Assembly (NCBI GenBank): GCA_016210825.1
Contig: JACQTM010000354.1
Location: 1 to 46,624 of the forward strand
Direction of reading: 5' to 3'
DNA length: 46,624 bases
From: Hyphomicrobiales bacterium
Lineage (GTDB): Bacteria; Pseudomonadota; Alphaproteobacteria; Rhizobiales; Xanthobacteraceae
Below are positions 16,647 through 24,562 of this stretch, piece by piece. Position 1 is the stretch's first letter, and each line of letters starts with the position of its first letter. Made by a program: the position numbers and the translations under genes. Below the pieces are notes generated by a model, which did not search any database, was not told the DNA's origin, and saw only the letters and a program-made list of their open reading frames with translations.

Positions 16647-17623
16647 GCGCGCCGCCTCGATAACGCCGCCGCAATGCTGGGTACGATGCCGGCCCTCAGA
16701 AAGATCATGACGCCCATCACCACGAGCCCAAGCACCATTTGCTCATAGTCGTGGAGAAAGGTGAGAACCTGCGGCAGCATGACCAGCAGAGCCGCGCCGA
16801 CCAGCGATCCGGCGATCGAGCCGATGCCGCCGAGCACGACCATCGCGACAAGCTCGATGGAGCGCAGGAAACCCGAGACGTCCGGCGTGATGTGGCCGTT
16901 GAAAGCCGCGAGATACGAGCCGGCGACGGAGGCATAGACCGCGGAGATGATGAAAATGACAAGTTTTTGTTTCGCCACATCGACGCCGAGAACGCGCGCA
17001 GCGACTTCGCTGTCATGGATGGCGCGCAGCGCACGACCGGTCGGGCTGTCGATGAGATTGGCTGCGAGCGCCGCACCGAAGACGAAACTGATCGCCGCGA
17101 TCCAGTACCAGGTTTCGGTTCCGCGCACCGACCAGCCGAACAATACGGGGCGGGGAACTAGCATGCCGTCGGGGCCGCCGGTCAGTCGCGCTTCGTTGAC
17201 GAAGACGATGGCGAGCAGCAATCCGAAGCCGAGTGTGGCGACAGCGAGATAGTGGCCTTTGAGCCGAAGAATGGGCCTTCCAACAATAAATGCCACGAAC
17301 GCGGAAAGCGCAGCGCCGATGAGAAAAGACAACCACGATGGAATGTTGAAATGGGTCGGACCGATGGCGACGGCATACGCGCCAATACCCATGAAGCCGG
17401 CATGACCGAGGCTGACCTGGCCCGCGAATCCCATCAACAGGTTGAGCCCGATCGCGGCAATGGCGAAAACAAACACCAGCGCGGCGACCCGGTAATAATA
17501 AGTGGAGGGAAAGAATGCCGGTATAACGATCGCAATAACTGCGATGACAGCGATCGCGCTCAACCGTTGCACGAACGGCCGGCGTAGAACTGCCGGGATC
17601 CGGTCGGCGGTATGCCTGAGCAT
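16643..17623 (-). CDS. livM: Branched-chain amino-acid-type ABC transporter permease LivM
   Basis: 326-aa inner-membrane permease with about nine to ten hydrophobic segments and the LivM hallmark NLLMGFAGQVSLGHAGFMGIGAYAV near residue 62. Start at ATG 17623 (MLRHTADRIPAVLRR), 2 bp after the livH stop; the frame is open farther upstream within livH but the added sequence is not LivM-like. ATP-binding partners follow immediately. Confidence 0.9.
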   Translation of the reverse strand: MLRHTADRIPAVLRRPFVQRLSAIAVIAVIAIVIPAFFPSTYYYRVAALVFVFAIAAIGLNLLMGFAGQVSLGHAGFMGIGAYAVAIGPTHFNIPSWLSFLIGAALSAFVAFIVGRPILRLKGHYLAVATLGFGLLLAIVFVNEARLTGGPDGMLVPRPVLFGWSVRGTETWYWIAAISFVFGAALAANLIDSPTGRALRAIHDSEVAARVLGVDVAKQKLVIFIISAVYASVAGSYLAAFNGHITPDVSGFLRSIELVAMVVLGGIGSIAGSLVGAALLVMLPQVLTFLHDYEQMVLGLVVMGVMIFLRAGIVPSIAAALSRRRA

Positions 17624-17625
17624 GG

Positions 17626-18498
17626 TCAAACGCGCTCGACTTTCGCCCTGCCAAGCAGACCCTGCGGCATGACGAAGAGCACCGTGAGGATTACAAGGAA
17701 AGCAACGGCGTCCTTGTATTGCGAGGACAGATAGCCCGCGGCGAAAGCTTCCAACAACCCGAGTACCAAACCACCGATAACCGCACCCGCTGCGATCCCC
17801 ATGCCGCCCAGCATTGCAGCTGCGAAGCCCTTGAGTGCCAGTAACGTGCCGACATCGTAGTTGGTGAGCGTGATCGGGGTGATAAGAATTCCGGCGACCG
17901 CGCCAATCGCCGCAGAGATCGCAAACGAGAAGCCAACGATGCGCCGCGTGTCGATGCCGACCAAACGCGCCGCGAGCCGGTTTACCGCCGTTGCGATTAC
18001 CGCCTTGCCGAGCAAGGTGCGATCGATGAAGGTCCACAGTAACACGACAATCACGACCGCGCCGGCAAGCACCACGAGGCTTTGCGGCAGGATTGCTGCA
18101 CCGACGAAGCGAATGGGCTCGCTGCCGAAAAATGCGGGCAGGGTGTGGAATTGCTTGTCGAAAAAAACCTGCGCGGCGCCGCGAAGAAAAATCGAAGCGC
18201 CGATGGTTATCATGATCAATGAGACTGCGTTCGCGCCGCGTGCCGTCTCGATGGCGAAGCGATGGAGCGCCAATCCGACCGCCATGGCGAAGATAACGGC
18301 CAGCAATGCAGCGAGCGGCAAGGGAATTCCTGCAAGGCCGAGAAAAACGGTGGTCATGCCGCCGAGCATGACGAATTCGCCTTGGGCGAAATTGATGACG
18401 TCCGAGGCGTTATAAATCAGTGTGAATCCAAGGGCGACGAGGGCATAGACGGCGCCGACAGTAAGCCCGGAAAACAGGAACTGGACGAATTCGGCCAT
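17626..18498 (-). CDS. livH: Branched-chain amino-acid-type ABC transporter permease LivH
   Basis: 290-aa inner-membrane permease with the LivH pattern GLTVGAVYALVALGFTLIYNASDVINFAQGEFVMLGG near the N-terminus and a closing segment LVILTVLFVMPQGLLGRAKVERV. It is separated from livJ by 89 bp that contain a strong hairpin, and is followed directly by livM. Confidence 0.9.
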   Translation of the reverse strand: MAEFVQFLFSGLTVGAVYALVALGFTLIYNASDVINFAQGEFVMLGGMTTVFLGLAGIPLPLAALLAVIFAMAVGLALHRFAIETARGANAVSLIMITIGASIFLRGAAQVFFDKQFHTLPAFFGSEPIRFVGAAILPQSLVVLAGAVVIVVLLWTFIDRTLLGKAVIATAVNRLAARLVGIDTRRIVGFSFAISAAIGAVAGILITPITLTNYDVGTLLALKGFAAAMLGGMGIAAGAVIGGLVLGLLEAFAAGYLSSQYKDAVAFLVILTVLFVMPQGLLGRAKVERV

Positions 18499-18542
18499 CG
18501 TTCGATTGCCTCACGCCTGACCCGCGACATTAAACACTAATG

Positions 18543-18568
18543 GGGCGGGCCCCGCGAAGGGCCCGCCC
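18543..18568 (-). terminator. Intercistronic hairpin between livJ and livH
   Basis: A perfect 10-bp GC stem (GGGCGGGCCC at 18543-18552 with GGGCCCGCCC at 18559-18568) and a 6-nt loop lie 20 bp past the livJ stop. The following bases on the minus strand (TTAGTGTTTAAT) are only moderately T-rich. Likely a partial terminator or 3'-end stabiliser that lets the binding protein be made in excess over the membrane parts, as is common in Liv operons. Confidence 0.65.
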
Positions 18569-18587
18569 GCGCAACATTTCACATGCC

Positions 18588-19748
18588 TTACGAGCCGGAA
18601 TCGCTGACCAGCGTCCAATCGCCCTTCTTGATTTCGAGCATGCGGAACGCCGTAAGGTCGAGACCCAAATGGTCCGTCGGCGACATGTTGACGATGCCGC
18701 CGGTTCCGACGAAGCCCTTGGTCTTCTCGATTTCGTCGCGCACCTTGGCCTTATCCCAGCTTCCCGCGCGCTTGGCTGCCTCGACCAAAATCATCAATCC
18801 GTCGTAGGCGTGGCCACCAAACGTCGAAACCGGCTGACCGGATTTCTGCTCGTAGGTCTTTTTGTAAGCTTCGACGACCGGCTTCTGCTTGTCATTTGCC
18901 GACAATTTATCGGCGACCAGCAAAGCCGCGGCCGGTAGGCGTACGCCTTCTGCGGCGGGGCCGGCAAGATTGATGTACTGCTTCGAAGCCACGCCGTGGC
19001 TTTGATAAAATGGCAGCTTGATGCCAAGCTGTTGATAGTTGCGCGTCACGATTGCCGGACCTTGGCCAAAGTCCGTGTTGATGACCGCCTGCACACCCGC
19101 CTTTCCCTTGATGTTGGTGAGTTGCGGCGTCATGTCGGTGTCGCCGGGGCCGTAGCTCTCTTCGTGGACGACGGTGATCCCGGCCTTGGGTGCGACCGCC
19201 ACGCATTGGTCGCGCATTGACTTGCCAAAAGCAGCCGTACCCGAGATCAACGCGACCTTGGTGAGGTTACGCCGCTTGAGATCGGCGAATATCTTCTCGC
19301 ACGCCATCGTGTCGGTGTGCGGGGTCTTAAACACCCACTTGCGAACCGGCTGGATGATCTGAATAGCGCCGGCGAGCGAGATAAACGGAATCTGCGCTTC
19401 CTCGAAGATCGGGATGATCGCCAGCGTTACGCCGGTGGTGCTGCCGCCAACCATGGCGGTGATCTTATCCTCGTCGACTAGGCGTTTGGCGAATGTGAGC
19501 GCTTCGTTGGGTTTGCCGCCATCATCGTAGACAACGAGTTCAAGTTTTTTACCGTTGACGCCGCCCTTGGCATTGATATCGGCGACGTACATCTCCAGCG
19601 TCTTCTTCTCGGGGTCGCCGAGGAAGGAAGCAGGCCCCGTCACCGACAGGATCGCGCCAATCTTGACTTGGGCCGAGGCGCTGCCCACCGCGAGACATGC
19701 GGCGAATATGCTTGCTGCGGCGATTTTCATGTATTTTTGCATCATCAT
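18588..19748 (-). CDS. livJ: Branched-chain amino-acid-type ABC transporter substrate-binding protein
   Basis: Periplasmic binding protein of about 386 aa (type I periplasmic fold), with a signal peptide (MKIAAASIFAACLAVGSASA, cleavage before QVKIGAILS). Family landmarks: VTGPASFLGDPEKKTLEMYV, MVGGSTTGVTLAIIPIFEEAQIPFIS and FGGHAYDGLMILVEA. Three consecutive ATG codons follow an AGGAGG (19756-19751); the second or third has better spacing (5 or 8 nt) than the first, so the true start may be 19745 or 19742. It begins 12 bp after the nnrS-like gene. The ligand is unknown; an aromatic acid such as phenylacetate or benzoate is suggested by the context. Confidence 0.88.
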   Translation of the reverse strand: MMMQKYMKIAAASIFAACLAVGSASAQVKIGAILSVTGPASFLGDPEKKTLEMYVADINAKGGVNGKKLELVVYDDGGKPNEALTFAKRLVDEDKITAMVGGSTTGVTLAIIPIFEEAQIPFISLAGAIQIIQPVRKWVFKTPHTDTMACEKIFADLKRRNLTKVALISGTAAFGKSMRDQCVAVAPKAGITVVHEESYGPGDTDMTPQLTNIKGKAGVQAVINTDFGQGPAIVTRNYQQLGIKLPFYQSHGVASKQYINLAGPAAEGVRLPAAALLVADKLSANDKQKPVVEAYKKTYEQKSGQPVSTFGGHAYDGLMILVEAAKRAGSWDKAKVRDEIEKTKGFVGTGGIVNMSPTDHLGLDLTAFRMLEIKKGDWTLVSDSGS

Positions 19749-19760
19749 TTCCTCCTGGCG

Positions 19761-20990
19761 TTAGCGGTCTTGCGAATGCGGCGCTTCCCTGCGGGAAAGC
19801 CGCGAAAAAGCCTGCCAGCCTCGACCAACAGCGGAGCAGCTGCCGCCGGGATTGGCTTGGCACGTGTCATGGAATCTTGTCGCGATCATCGCGCTTACCT
19901 TTTTTCGCGCCGACGCAAAAGCAAGCGTTGTGGCAAAAAGAGCGAGCGCGACAATCGTCAGCGCGCCGCTGAAGGCGCGCGGTCCCGGCCATTCAAGGAT
20001 ATCGGAGGCAATGCGGACTGCAAGGGAGCCATGCAACAGGGCGAGAGGAAGATAGAGCGCGGGGCTGTAATGCAGGGTTAGTTTCAGCACTGCCGGCAAA
20101 ATAATGAGCGCGTGCCCGAACACCATCGAAAGAACAAAACCGATGGCGATTGTATGCACTGCGGCATCGTAGCCAAAAGCGGTTGTTTGCGGCTGGAACG
20201 CTAGCAGCAATAGGCCGCAAATGCCGAGCCAGACATAACCTGCCAGCATTGCTGCTGAGCAAAACCGAATCTGGCCAGGATGCATCACGGTGCGTCGTGC
20301 GGCATCGTAAACGAGCAGCCAGACCGAGCATGCGATCAGCCCAAGACCCAGCAAGGGCGCGGCATCGCCGTTCAGCTCACCGCGCACGGTGCCGGCGAAA
20401 ACAAGACCCACGGCGATCACGAATGCGACTTGCGCCGCCGGCGAGGGGGCGAACACACGGCTGAGTTCAAGGCGCTCGGCGGCGATGGTGAGAACGAGGA
20501 ACGACAGCCACCAGCCGGTCACAAGCGGTATCGTATTGCCGGCGAACCAGATCGCCGTGCCCACGCCCCATGACGCCGCGGCAATTGTCATCACGACGGT
20601 AATGAGCAGCGGCTGACGATTGACCACCACGATCGAAGTTAGCGTGAGAATGACGCTGGCCGCAATGAAGAGAAGGGGAGCCGTGGCGGCCGTCATCGGC
20701 GAGAGCAGGCCAAGCGCACCGGCAGCGGAAAACGCAGGCGCCATATAGATCCACCGCCTGCCAAGCGCCACCGCGCGTTCCAGGGAAATCAATGTGCCGA
20801 AAAAACCGGAAATCAATAGTGCACCGTGCATGTCCGTAAATTGCGGCTGGCCGCCCGGCATGACGATGCCGAGACGCCACAATCCGCTCCACAGACCCGC
20901 TATGAGCGCGGCGGCGGCAAACGCCATCGGCACCACACGGAGGCTGCGCTGCCCAGCGATCGCATGGCGTTCAGACATCGCCGTTGCCAT
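19761..20990 (-). CDS. NnrS-like multi-pass membrane protein
   Basis: 409-aa protein with about twelve hydrophobic segments and the His-containing segments typical of the NnrS family: TDMHGALLISGFFGTLISLERA near residue 48, VHTIAIGFVLSMVFGHALIILPAVLKL near residue 280, and LLHGSLAVR. NnrS proteins are heme- and copper-containing membrane proteins linked to nitric oxide stress and denitrification. It sits 3 bp after the DUF59 gene and 12 bp before livJ, so it is likely cotranscribed with the transporter behind an FNR-type box. An in-frame ATG five codons in (MSERHAIAGQRS) is an alternative start. Confidence 0.75.
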   Translation of the reverse strand: MATAMSERHAIAGQRSLRVVPMAFAAAALIAGLWSGLWRLGIVMPGGQPQFTDMHGALLISGFFGTLISLERAVALGRRWIYMAPAFSAAGALGLLSPMTAATAPLLFIAASVILTLTSIVVVNRQPLLITVVMTIAAASWGVGTAIWFAGNTIPLVTGWWLSFLVLTIAAERLELSRVFAPSPAAQVAFVIAVGLVFAGTVRGELNGDAAPLLGLGLIACSVWLLVYDAARRTVMHPGQIRFCSAAMLAGYVWLGICGLLLLAFQPQTTAFGYDAAVHTIAIGFVLSMVFGHALIILPAVLKLTLHYSPALYLPLALLHGSLAVRIASDILEWPGPRAFSGALTIVALALFATTLAFASARKKVSAMIATRFHDTCQANPGGSCSAVGRGWQAFSRLSRREAPHSQDR

Positions 20991-20993
20991 CGC

Positions 20994-21365
20994 TCAGTGC
21001 TCCCAGCGATGCGTAGCCGACATGGCGCCGGGCGTGGCGAATTTACTTGACGCCTTCTCCGACGGCTGCGCCCAGCCAAGCTGGTAGCGCCCGGCATCTG
21101 TCATGCGCGCCGGCGACCAGGGAGGATCCCAGACGAGATCGACCGTTATCGATCGTGCTTCCGCGAAATGACGGCGCAATGTGGATTCAACGCAATCAGC
21201 GAGTTCATAACGGACGGGGCAAGAGGGAGAGGTCATGGTTATCGATACAGCGATGCCGCATGCCGTCCAGTCGGCACGATAGACGAGGCCGAGATCGACG
21301 ATGTTGAGGCCGAGCTCGGGATCAATGACTTCGGACAGAGCCGACAGGATTTCACGATTTGTCAT
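20994..21365 (-). CDS. MIP18/DUF59 (SufT/PaaD-like) Fe-S assembly factor
   Basis: 123-aa single-domain protein with the family start MTNREILSALSEVIDPELGLNIVDLGLVY and the conserved MTSPSCPVRYELADCVE around residues 46-62, including the reactive Cys. The family helps load Fe-S clusters onto client enzymes. It lacks the C-terminal cysteine-rich tail of full PaaD. The neighbouring pathways encode many Fe-S proteins (Bcr, Kor, PadB/PadCD), which may be clients. First gene of the nnrS/liv operon. Start at ATG 21365 is preferred; an upstream in-frame codon at 21401 adds 12 residues with no similarity. Confidence 0.75.
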   Translation of the reverse strand: MTNREILSALSEVIDPELGLNIVDLGLVYRADWTACGIAVSITMTSPSCPVRYELADCVESTLRRHFAEARSITVDLVWDPPWSPARMTDAGRYQLGWAQPSEKASSKFATPGAMSATHRWEH

Positions 21366-21732
21366 ACGTGGTTCGATATGCGCTTTGCGTTCCGCACACA
21401 CGCGATGCCGTCACGAACCGACTGGCATCACGATCCTTTCCGCCTGTTAATCAATTTCCGCCACCGACTAGGGGTAAATTGGCGGAACTAATCATTGAAT
21501 ATTATCCTCGACTCTCAGATCTGTTCTCCTTGATCCTTGTCAAGAAACTCACGATCAGGGATAGGGCGGACATCAGGATGGACGAATATTTGCAGGTACC
21601 AAGAGAGATCCATGCCTGGAGGACAGGGCATGCCACAATCTATAAGCTGTCTTTATTCTAACGATTGCATCACGATACGACAGGCCGCCAGGGGTGCGGC
21701 GTGAGTTGAAAATCACGGAAAGTCGTAAGGCG
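21366..21732. other. Gap between the DUF59 gene and the Crp/Fnr gene
   Basis: 367 bp without a convincing gene. It contains an FNR-type box (21530-21543), a -10-like GATAAT on the minus strand (21506-21501), and an inverted repeat TTCCGCCA/TGGCGGAA (21456-21463 and 21480-21487) that would lie near the 5' end of the DUF59-nnrS-liv mRNA. A weaker inverted repeat lies at 21611-21632. Confidence 0.6.
21501..21543 (-). promoter_or_regulatory. FNR-type box and -10 for the DUF59-nnrS-liv operon
   Basis: TTGATCCTTGTCAA at 21530-21543 matches TTGAT-N4-ATCAA with one mismatch. On the minus strand GATAAT (21506-21501, five of six to TATAAT) sits within 1 bp of the place expected when the box is centred at -41.5, so a class II FNR promoter reading toward the DUF59 gene is likely, with a start near 21494. 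The divergent Crp/Fnr gene has no comparable -10. Confidence 0.65.
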
Positions 21733-22458
21733 ATGACGTCGGCACTTACATCCGCTGATCTTGATATCGTGAAACGGATCGCCGTTTTTCGCGGACTGAA
21801 CCCGCTGATGCTCGATCGGCTTATCGCGCCGGCTGTCGCCCATACACTGGCGGTCGGAGACGTGGTCTTTCGTCAGGGCGACCCGGCAATGGCGTTCTTC
21901 ATTCTGGTCGATGGCTGGGTCAAGCTGTACCGCGTCACCATATCCGGCGATGAAGCCGTGATCCACGTCTTCGCCAAGGGCGACAGCTTCGCTGAAGCGG
22001 TGGCGTTCACTGGACATGCTTATCCGGCGACCGCGGAAGTCGTCAGCGAAGCCCGGGTGGTTCGCATCCCCGCCGAGCACGTTGTCAACTGTATACGCCG
22101 GATGCCGGAGATCGCACTGGCGATGATCGCCTCGACGTCGCAGCATCTGCATCACCTGGTGCAGCAGGTTGAGCAACTCAAGGCGCAGACCGGGGTGCAG
22201 CGGGTCGCCGAATTTCTGGTATCGCTGTGCGAGGCCGAGCGCGGCAAATGCAACATCGCGCTGCCCTACGACAAGGTGCTGATCGCGGGGCGTCTGGGGA
22301 TCAAGCCGGAATCGCTATCGCGGGCGTTTGCCAAGCTGCGCTCGGTCGGGGTCGAGGTGCGCGCGGCGCATGTCGTCATCGGCGACATCGCACGGCTGCG
22401 CGACCTTGCGATGGGGGACCGTGGCGCGACACGCGAATCCTTACGCGAGGCACGCTGA
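21733..22458 (+). CDS. Crp/Fnr-family transcriptional regulator
   Basis: 241-aa regulator: cyclic-nucleotide-type sensor domain (residues about 10-125: VFRQGDPAMAFFILVDGWVKLYR), long dimerisation helix (STSQHLHHLVQQVEQLKAQ), and winged HTH with recognition helix PESLSRAFAKLR. The ExxSR residues (E, S, R) are those E. coli FNR uses to read TTGAT half-sites. There is no N-terminal FNR-type cysteine cluster, so oxygen sensing through a 4Fe-4S cluster is not supported; NnrR/DNR- or FixK-like control is more likely. The ATG at 21733 is preferred over an upstream GTG at 21694. It is the obvious local candidate to bind the four FNR-type boxes in this window. Confidence 0.85.
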   Translation: MTSALTSADLDIVKRIAVFRGLNPLMLDRLIAPAVAHTLAVGDVVFRQGDPAMAFFILVDGWVKLYRVTISGDEAVIHVFAKGDSFAEAVAFTGHAYPATAEVVSEARVVRIPAEHVVNCIRRMPEIALAMIASTSQHLHHLVQQVEQLKAQTGVQRVAEFLVSLCEAERGKCNIALPYDKVLIAGRLGIKPESLSRAFAKLRSVGVEVRAAHVVIGDIARLRDLAMGDRGATRESLREAR

Positions 22459-22551
22459 AGCGACATCGAAATGGCATGCCGCCGGAGGGCGGTGGATGTG
22501 AACAAGCTGCGATCGCGGTAGGATCACAATCCCCATCGCGGTGAAATCATC

Positions 22552-22593
22552 TTGATGATGATCAATTCAACCCCGGCAAATCGTCTTTATTAT
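22552..22593 (+). promoter_or_regulatory. Class II FNR-type promoter of gcdH
   Basis: TTGATGATGATCAA at 22552-22565 is a perfect FNR/FixK box. TATTAT at 22588-22593 (five of six to TATAAT) is exactly where the -10 belongs when the box is centred at -41.5, predicting a transcript start near 22600 and a 95-nt leader before the gcdH ATG. Confidence 0.82.
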
Positions 22594-22694
22594 ATTCAGT
22601 GAATATCCATGGTTAGTTCATGGCAGTCCGGGGTTCCGGGCGGTCAAGAATCCATTCGATCCGGTACGCGCGTCATTGCTATGGAGATTTTGCA

Positions 22695-23915
22695 ATGGGT
22701 CTTGTGGCAAACAGAATTGTCAAGAAAGCCGCAGTATCGATCAACGACGCCGCCTTCAACTGGGAAGACCCGTTGGATTTGGAGGGGTCGCTTTCGGAAG
22801 AGGAGCGCATGGTTCGCGACACCGCGCGCGGCTATGCGCAGGACAAGCTTTTTCCGCGCGTGCTATCGGCCAATCGCAACGAGGAGTTTGATCGCGCCAT
22901 CATCAGCGAGATGGGGGCGCTGGGATTGCTCGGGCCGACGATCCCGGAAGCCTATGGCGGGGCGGGGCTTGGCTATGTCGCCTATGGGCTGATCGCGCGC
23001 GAGATCGAGCGGGTGGATTCGGGCTATCGCTCGGCGATGTCGGTGCAGTCCTCGCTGGTGATGCATCCGATCCATGTTTACGGCAGCGAGGCGCAGCGCA
23101 AGCAATACCTGCCGCGGCTGGCCACGGGGGAGATCGTCGGCTGTTTTGGGCTGACCGAGCCCGATCACGGCTCCGATCCCGGCTCGATGACGACGCGGGC
23201 GGAGAAGACCGCCAAGGGCTATCGGCTGACCGGCAACAAGATGTGGATTACCAATGCGCCGATTGCCGACATCGCCATTGTCTGGGCGAAGCTCGATCAG
23301 GTGATCCGCGGCTTCATCGTTGCGCGCGGGACCAAGGGGTTTTCGACGCCGAAGATCGAGGGCAAGCTGTCGTTACGCGCCTCGGTCACCGGCGAAATCG
23401 TGCTCGATGGCGCGGAAGTGCCCGAGGAGAGCCTTCTGCCCAACGCCAAGGGGCTGGCCGGGCCGTTCGGCTGCCTCAATGTGGCGCGCGCCGGGATTGC
23501 CTGGGGCGCGCTCGGCGCCGCCGAGTTCTGCTGGCACGCGGCGCGGCAATACGTCATCGACCGCAAGCAATTCGGCCGCCCGCTCGCCGCCAATCAGCTG
23601 ATCCAGAAGAAGCTCGCCGACATGCAGACCGAGATCACGCTCGGCCTGCACGCGGTGCTCCGCCTTGGCCGCCTGCTCGAGGCGGGCCGCGCCGCGCCGC
23701 CGGCGGTGTCGCTGCTCAAGCGCAACAATTGCGGCAAGGCGCTCGACATCGCGCGCATGGCGCGCGACATGCACGGCGGCAACGGCATCTCCGACGAGTT
23801 CCACGTCATGCGCGTGCTCGCCAACCTCGAAACCGTGAACACCTACGAAGGCACCCACGATATCCACGCCCTTATCCTCGGCCGCGCCATGACCGGAATC
23901 CAGGCGTTCCGCTGA
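22695..23915 (+). CDS. gcdH: Glutaryl-CoA dehydrogenase
   Basis: 406-aa acyl-CoA dehydrogenase that oxidises and decarboxylates glutaryl-CoA to crotonyl-CoA, the lower part of the anaerobic benzoate pathway. Visible: GCFGLTEPDHGSDPGSM (FAD/substrate site near residue 150), KMWITNAPIADIAIVWAKL, KQFGRPLAANQLIQKKLADM, and the catalytic-Glu region NTYEGTHDIHALILGRAMTG near the C-terminus. ATG 22695 has GGAG 8 nt upstream; the frame is open from 22620 but without ribosome binding site or similarity. The coding sequence is noticeably richer in G+C at third positions than the neighbouring ridA-like and selenium genes. A perfect FNR-type promoter precedes it. Confidence 0.9.
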   Translation: MGLVANRIVKKAAVSINDAAFNWEDPLDLEGSLSEEERMVRDTARGYAQDKLFPRVLSANRNEEFDRAIISEMGALGLLGPTIPEAYGGAGLGYVAYGLIAREIERVDSGYRSAMSVQSSLVMHPIHVYGSEAQRKQYLPRLATGEIVGCFGLTEPDHGSDPGSMTTRAEKTAKGYRLTGNKMWITNAPIADIAIVWAKLDQVIRGFIVARGTKGFSTPKIEGKLSLRASVTGEIVLDGAEVPEESLLPNAKGLAGPFGCLNVARAGIAWGALGAAEFCWHAARQYVIDRKQFGRPLAANQLIQKKLADMQTEITLGLHAVLRLGRLLEAGRAAPPAVSLLKRNNCGKALDIARMARDMHGGNGISDEFHVMRVLANLETVNTYEGTHDIHALILGRAMTGIQAFR

Positions 23916-23921
23916 AATTGT

Positions 23922-23939
23922 AAAAAGGCAGGTATCCTG
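23922..23939 (-). terminator. Weak hairpin with T-run after the RidA-like gene
   Basis: On the minus strand CAGG-ATA-CCTG (23939-23929) is followed by CC and a T5 run (complement of 23926-23922). The stem is only 4 bp, so this is a low-confidence terminator for the convergent RidA-like transcript, ending just inside the gcdH 3' flank. Confidence 0.3.
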
Positions 23940-23948
23940 TGGGGTCAA

Positions 23949-24383
23949 TCAGCGCGGGACAACCGCCGTTGCCTCGATCTCGACCATGGCGCCGGGTACG
24001 TCAAGCCTATTGATCTCGACCACAGACATCGCCGGAAAATTTCGCCCGATCACTTCACGATATGTCTTGCCGAGTGCGGGCAAATCGGCCTGATAAATAT
24101 CCATGTCGGTAACAAACCAAGTCATGCGCACGATGTGTTCGGCACCGGCGTTACCGGCTGCGAGAATGGCGAGGATATTTTCGAGGGCCTGGCGCACTTG
24201 CGCGACGAATCCCGAGGGCAACGCCCCTTGCGTATCCCATCCGATTTGCCCGGCGATAAAAATTAAATCGCCGCGCGCCATAACGCCGTTGGCATAGCCT
24301 TTGGGACGTGGCCAGCCGCTGGGTTGAAGCGTCTGGTAAGACGCTGCATGGGTGTCGCGGGCCACTGAGCTACCTTCGGACAT
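23949..24383 (-). CDS. RidA/YjgF-family protein without the catalytic arginine
   Basis: 144-aa RidA-fold protein: ANGVMARGDLIFIAGQIGWD near residue 31, VRQALENILAILAAGNAGAEHIVRMTWFVTDM and FPAMSVVEINRLDVPGAMVEIEATAV at the C-terminus. In enamine/imine deaminases of this family the Arg in the FPARS segment (Arg105 of E. coli RidA) is needed for catalysis; here it is Met, so classical deaminase activity is doubtful. Such divergent members often lie in aromatic or amino-acid catabolic clusters. ATG 24383 follows AAGGAG. It is convergent with gcdH. Confidence 0.8.
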   Translation of the reverse strand: MSEGSSVARDTHAASYQTLQPSGWPRPKGYANGVMARGDLIFIAGQIGWDTQGALPSGFVAQVRQALENILAILAAGNAGAEHIVRMTWFVTDMDIYQADLPALGKTYREVIGRNFPAMSVVEINRLDVPGAMVEIEATAVVPR

Positions 24384-24562
24384 CGGTGCTCTCCTTAGTT
24401 ATTTGGATGAAGTGAATTGGGAAATCTAAAGTTAATTTTGTCACCTCAAGAGTCAAACGGCTTTGATAAATGACAAGTAACAAAATCTTGGAATTCACTT
24501 CGCGAACGTGCCGCATTGCTTACGCAAGTACGGCCCGCAAGCCGACTGGCCACGCGCCACAC

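Noticed and set aside
24463..24476. TTGATAAATGACAA as another FNR box upstream of the RidA-like gene
   Set aside because: The second half-site (GACAA) has two mismatches to ATCAA and no good -10 is positioned downstream.
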